Of a DNA stretch of 64,000 nt, positions 62,711-64,000 are shown in pieces. How positions within the stretch are numbered: the stretch's first letter is position 1; each line of letters starts with the position of its first letter. The notes beneath the pieces were generated by a model, which saw only the letters and a list, made by a program, of their open reading frames with translations, had not been told where the DNA came from and made no database searches. Where the stretch lies: assembly GCF_000172415.1 (NCBI RefSeq), contig NZ_ABLD01000020.1, positions 62,001 through 126,000 of the forward strand, given 5' to 3'. The position numbers were made by a program, and so were the translations under genes. This DNA comes from Paraburkholderia graminis C4D1M. GTDB lineage: Bacteria > Pseudomonadota > Gammaproteobacteria > Burkholderiales > Burkholderiaceae.

Positions 62711-63145
62711 TCACCGAGCAAGCTTGGTGATCAGGGCTACCAACTGGCTCGGTGGCCAACCTTTCTGCACGTAACCATCAAACTCGCTGTCAGACAGATG
62801 CTGGCGCACCTCGATTTTGTCGAACGCGGTATGGGCAATGATTGCAATCCCTTCTGTACGGGGGTCGCGCCGAAGCGCCCGGGCAGCCTCATAGCCGTTG
62901 CAGCGTGGCATTGAAATGTCCATTAGGACGACATGGGGTGACCAGGCGATTCCCAACTCAACGGCGTCGTCGCCACCGAAAACAGCGCGGGACTCGAAAT
63001 CCTCCAGCGACAGATAGGCCGCCAGTGCAAGAGCTGCATCGTGGTTGTCGTCGACGATGAGGACGCGCAACCGGGCTCCGTTAACCGCGACCCGACGCGC
63101 AGTCCATGGTCGGGGCGCCGGATGAAAAAGATTCGCGAATTTCAT
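62711..63145 (-). CDS. Single-domain response regulator
   Basis: A 144-residue CheY-like protein. After about 25 basic residues the receiver domain reads LRVLIVDDNHDAALALAAYL, HVVLMDISMPRCNGYEAARA LRRDPRTEGIAIIAHTAF and VQKGWPPSQLVALITKLAR. Acidic pair D32-D33, phosphoacceptor D76, T106 and K128 are all present. No output domain follows. The ATG at 63145 has GGAG upstream; an in-frame start 21 codons earlier is less likely. It lies 147 bases upstream of the orphan CheB on the same strand, so the two probably formed one signalling unit. Confidence 0.9.
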   Translation of the reverse strand: MKFANLFHPAPRPWTARRVAVNGARLRVLIVDDNHDAALALAAYLSLEDFESRAVFGGDDAVELGIAWSPHVVLMDISMPRCNGYEAARALRRDPRTEGIAIIAHTAFDKIEVRQHLSDSEFDGYVQKGWPPSQLVALITKLAR

Positions 63146-63767
63146 GAAACGACTCCAGTGCCGCCTGCATTGCCGCACCCGCCGTGCCTGCCAGCCGAAG
63201 TCGGGCACTCCGGAAGCACGTCATACGATCATTGAGCCTCTGCAGGCACGCGTATAGCAGCGGAATGCGTCTCTGCCCGCACTAGCTTCAGTGATGGCCG
63301 TTGGCGGCGCGATGGCACTGGAAGAAGGTCAGCCGGTTGTGCAGGCCGGCCCAAGAAAACCTTGGTCGTGCGGAGGACAGATCTTCGGGCGGGCTGGGAG
63401 ACCGCCGCCACCCAGACATGTCCATATGCATCGGAACAGTCCCCTCACACGGTGTTAGCCGCCGTTGGCGCGCGGCGACAGTTAGACTCGCCATTAAAAA
63501 CCGCAATCAATTGATGCACTCTGGTCCGCCGCTTCATTCCTGGCAAGAAGCACCGGGGAAAATACTCGAACTGAAATCACGGCCGGCCGAAGCTGCCGTC
63601 GAAGTGAGCCGCTCGACGCAGCACTCGACGTGGAGCCGGCTCCTTTGTCAAAGCTTCGGTTGCCGTAACTTGTAAGTGGCGGCTGGTCGCTCAGCAGCAG
63701 ACGCTCGCAGACGGGATGTGAAGGTCGGTATTTGGCCGGCAAGCGCCCGCTCGCCGGTCACGGTCCT
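63146..63767. other. Intergenic, no gene recognised
   Basis: About 620 bases between the response regulator and the recombinase. No frame looks coding. Confidence 0.4.
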
Positions 63768-64000
63768 TCAAACCTCGGTCTGCTCAGACATCTCAAGTGC
63801 ATCGTCAACCTCAATGCCGAGGTAACGCACTGTACTTGCCAGTTTGGTATGGCCTAACAGCAGTTGAACTGCCCGCAGATTCTTGGTGCGCCGATAGATC
63901 AACGATGCCTTGGTGCGGCGCATTGTGTGAGTGCCGTACGCAGCATCGTCCAGTCCGATTGACGCGACCCATCGATGCACGCGCGTCGACACCTTCGCTG
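63768..64000 (-). CDS. Tyrosine recombinase (phage-type integrase), C-terminal part
   Basis: Only the C-terminal ~77 codons are inside the window; the gene begins beyond the right edge. The catalytic region is clear: GTHTMRRTKASLIYRR gives the His-x-x-Arg pair, LLLGHTKLASTVRYLGIEVD carries the second His and the nucleophile Tyr in VRYLG. Site-specific recombinases of this kind integrate islands or phages. With the AlpA-like gene at the left, it fits a mobile-island context, though the two are 60 kb apart. Confidence 0.85.
   Translation of the reverse strand, partial: AKVSTRVHRWVASIGLDDAAYGTHTMRRTKASLIYRRTKNLRAVQLLLGHTKLASTVRYLGIEVDDALEMSEQTEV

Noticed and set aside
1..64000. tRNA, rRNA and CRISPR arrays
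   Set aside because: No T-loop-like GGTTCGAATCC cluster in a cloverleaf context, no rRNA core sequence and no regularly spaced direct repeats were seen by eye; a covariance search was not possible.

Overview
The window looks like an accessory, decaying region of a Burkholderiaceae genome (Paraburkholderia, Caballeronia or Burkholderia type). Grounds: high GC throughout, families typical of that group (NodT/HlyD/DUF2955 efflux operon, YSC84-like lipoprotein, GGDEF and MCP proteins of the usual type), and insertion sequences of the IS30, IS66, IS21, IS110, IS1182 and IS3 families. No rRNA, tRNA, CRISPR array or replication gene was recognised. An AlpA-like regulator near the left end and a tyrosine recombinase cut by the right end suggest island or phage-like material.

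Layout. 0-8 kb: start of a transglutaminase-like gene, a membrane diguanylate cyclase, AlpA, then a toxin-antitoxin cluster (VapBC with a truncated toxin, an intact PIN/RHH pair, an intact RelBE/ParE-type pair). 8-11 kb: a collagen-like lipoprotein with a C-terminal tail-collar-like domain, convergent with a TPR glycosyltransferase. 11-13 kb: an IS110-family recombinase whose upstream non-coding end has two strong hairpins (bridge RNA candidate). 13-20 kb: a two-partner-secretion exoprotein with GLUG repeats and no partner transporter, a TetR/SDR pair with palindromic operators, and a chemoreceptor. 20-27 kb: a pseudogene graveyard (epimerase, RidA, LysR, NADP oxidoreductase, HxlR, tannase) around an intact class V aminotransferase and a second TetR/SDR pair with twin perfect operators. 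27-32 kb: a LysR/quinone-oxidoreductase divergent pair and a translationally coupled DUF2306-LytS-LytR operon. 32-40 kb: a potassium channel, a four-gene efflux operon (AI-2E transporter, NodT, HlyD, DUF2955) and small exported proteins. 41-56 kb: an IS-rich zone containing an IS30 element split by an IS66 and an IS21 element, both with exact target duplications, an intact IS1182, and a recurrent MITE-like repeat. 56-64 kb: a BamE-like lipoprotein with a frameshift, an MltF-like lytic transglycosylase, a second transglutaminase whose 5' end and upstream region match the left end of the window, an orphan CheB split by an in-frame stop next to a single-domain response regulator, and the recombinase.

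Many frameshifts are single-base changes in or beside short G/C runs. The affected genes could be true pseudogenes or could reflect base-calling errors; this is flagged where relevant. Nothing here was checked against a database: family calls come from motifs and remembered family patterns.
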